The notes beneath the pieces were generated by a model. The model made no database searches. It saw only the letters and a list, made by a program, of their open reading frames with translations, and was not told where the DNA came from. From contig DATGIQ010000138.1 in the NCBI GenBank assembly GCA_035295665.1, positions 1 through 13,280 on the forward strand: a stretch of DNA of 13,280 bases. The letters run 5' to 3'. This document shows, piece after piece, positions 12,854-13,280 of this stretch. Position 1 is the stretch's first letter. Every line of letters begins with the position of its first letter. The DNA is from DATGIQ01 sp035295665 (GTDB lineage Bacteria > Planctomycetota > Planctomycetia > Gemmatales > Gemmataceae). The translations under genes and the position numbers were made by a program.

Positions 12854-13280
12854 CTAAACGGTTTGGCGATCGATGGCCGCTTGCAAGATACTACCGATTA
12901 ACTGAGGATAGCTCCAGCCCACGAGTCGAGCCAGGATGACCAGATCGCTGGATTCGGGATTCAAGCCCGGCAAGGGGTTGATTTCCAGAAAATAGGGAAT
13001 GCCATCCCGGAGTCGGAAATCGACCCGCGCCACATCACGACAGCCCAGGGCCGCGAAGACGCGGAACGCAGCTTCCTCGATCCCCCGGATGGTGGTCGCA
13101 GGCAGATCGGGCGGAGATTCGTACCGCACCTGCCGCAAATAATCCCGCTTGACTTCCAGGCTGTACACAAACTGGGCGGTCGGCGTGCAGGGCAACACGC
13201 GCATGATCCCGACCAGCCGTGGCGGAGCGTTGCCGATGACCCCGACCGTCAACTCGTCTCCGGCAATGAATTCCTCGACG
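12854..13280 (-). CDS. D-alanine--D-alanine ligase family ATP-grasp enzyme (5' end beyond the window)
   Basis: Only the C-terminal 141 residues are present; the frame runs off the right edge. They begin VEEFIAGDELTVGVIG, the classic Ddl-type strand, continue with VYSLEVKRDY and VRYESPP (the YEAK-type and YxxP segments), and contain RVDFRLRDGIPYFLEINPLPGLNPESSDL with the expected metal ligands Asp, Glu and Asn. This copy is closer to canonical Ddl in its EINPLPGLNP motif than the downstream paralogue. The two are adjacent, same-strand and related but clearly diverged, so they may make successive bonds or act as a pair. Substrate unknown. Confidence 0.88.
   Translation of the reverse strand, partial: VEEFIAGDELTVGVIGNAPPRLVGIMRVLPCTPTAQFVYSLEVKRDYLRQVRYESPPDLPATTIRGIEEAAFRVFAALGCRDVARVDFRLRDGIPYFLEINPLPGLNPESSDLVILARLVGWSYPQLIGSILQAAIDRQTV

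Noticed and set aside
1..13280. CRISPR array, tRNA genes, prophage or insertion sequences
   Set aside because: Scanned by eye for regular repeats, tRNA T-arm motifs, transposase or phage proteins; none seen. The inverted repeats are single and unspaced.

Overview
The window is a GC-rich stretch of bacterial chromosome, most likely from a planctomycete. This is inferred from the style of several proteins rather than from a marker gene: a BON-like protein with the 'SYYVKQLA' signature, a two-copy DUF3467 protein, a TIGR03008-type CAAX-protease-related protein, and the remnant of a protein family starting MPxHDWT. No rRNA, tRNA, CRISPR array, insertion sequence or phage gene was seen.

Left part, minus strand (1-5405). 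A probable operon reads leftward: dtd (D-aminoacyl-tRNA deacylase), two paralogous CAT-type amino acid permeases, and an enolase-superfamily enzyme of the mandelate racemase subgroup. Spacings are 15, 107 and 46 bases. The 107-base gap between the permeases holds a perfect 18-bp inverted repeat. The second permease carries about 120 extra residues in a predicted extracytoplasmic loop, built of two tandem 50-residue repeats. At the left edge lies the decayed N-terminus of a small unnamed protein family.

Middle (5406-8129). An 845-base non-coding gap is rich in stem-loops, including an 82-nt near-continuous hairpin and a possible terminator. It is followed on the plus strand by larB (nickel-pincer cofactor synthesis). 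Facing it on the minus strand are a small BON-like protein and csrA, which has an excellent ribosome binding site. A minus-strand intrinsic terminator at 7927-7970 separates csrA from the next unit.

Right part, minus strand (8130-13280). Six genes run leftward with short gaps: a D-Ala-D-Ala-ligase-type ATP-grasp enzyme (cut by the window edge), a second ligase of the same type, a ROK/polyphosphate-glucokinase-like sugar kinase, a CPBP (CAAX protease-like) membrane protein, a duplicated DUF3467 protein and a GT-C membrane glycosyltransferase. The ligase-kinase junction looks translationally coupled. The set mixes peptide-bond formation, sugar phosphorylation, membrane proteolysis and lipid-linked sugar transfer. 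That suggests a cell-envelope or export role, but this is inference.

The observations most worth following are the permease loop repeats, the structured region upstream of larB, the tandem ligase/kinase cluster, and the duplicated DUF3467 protein.
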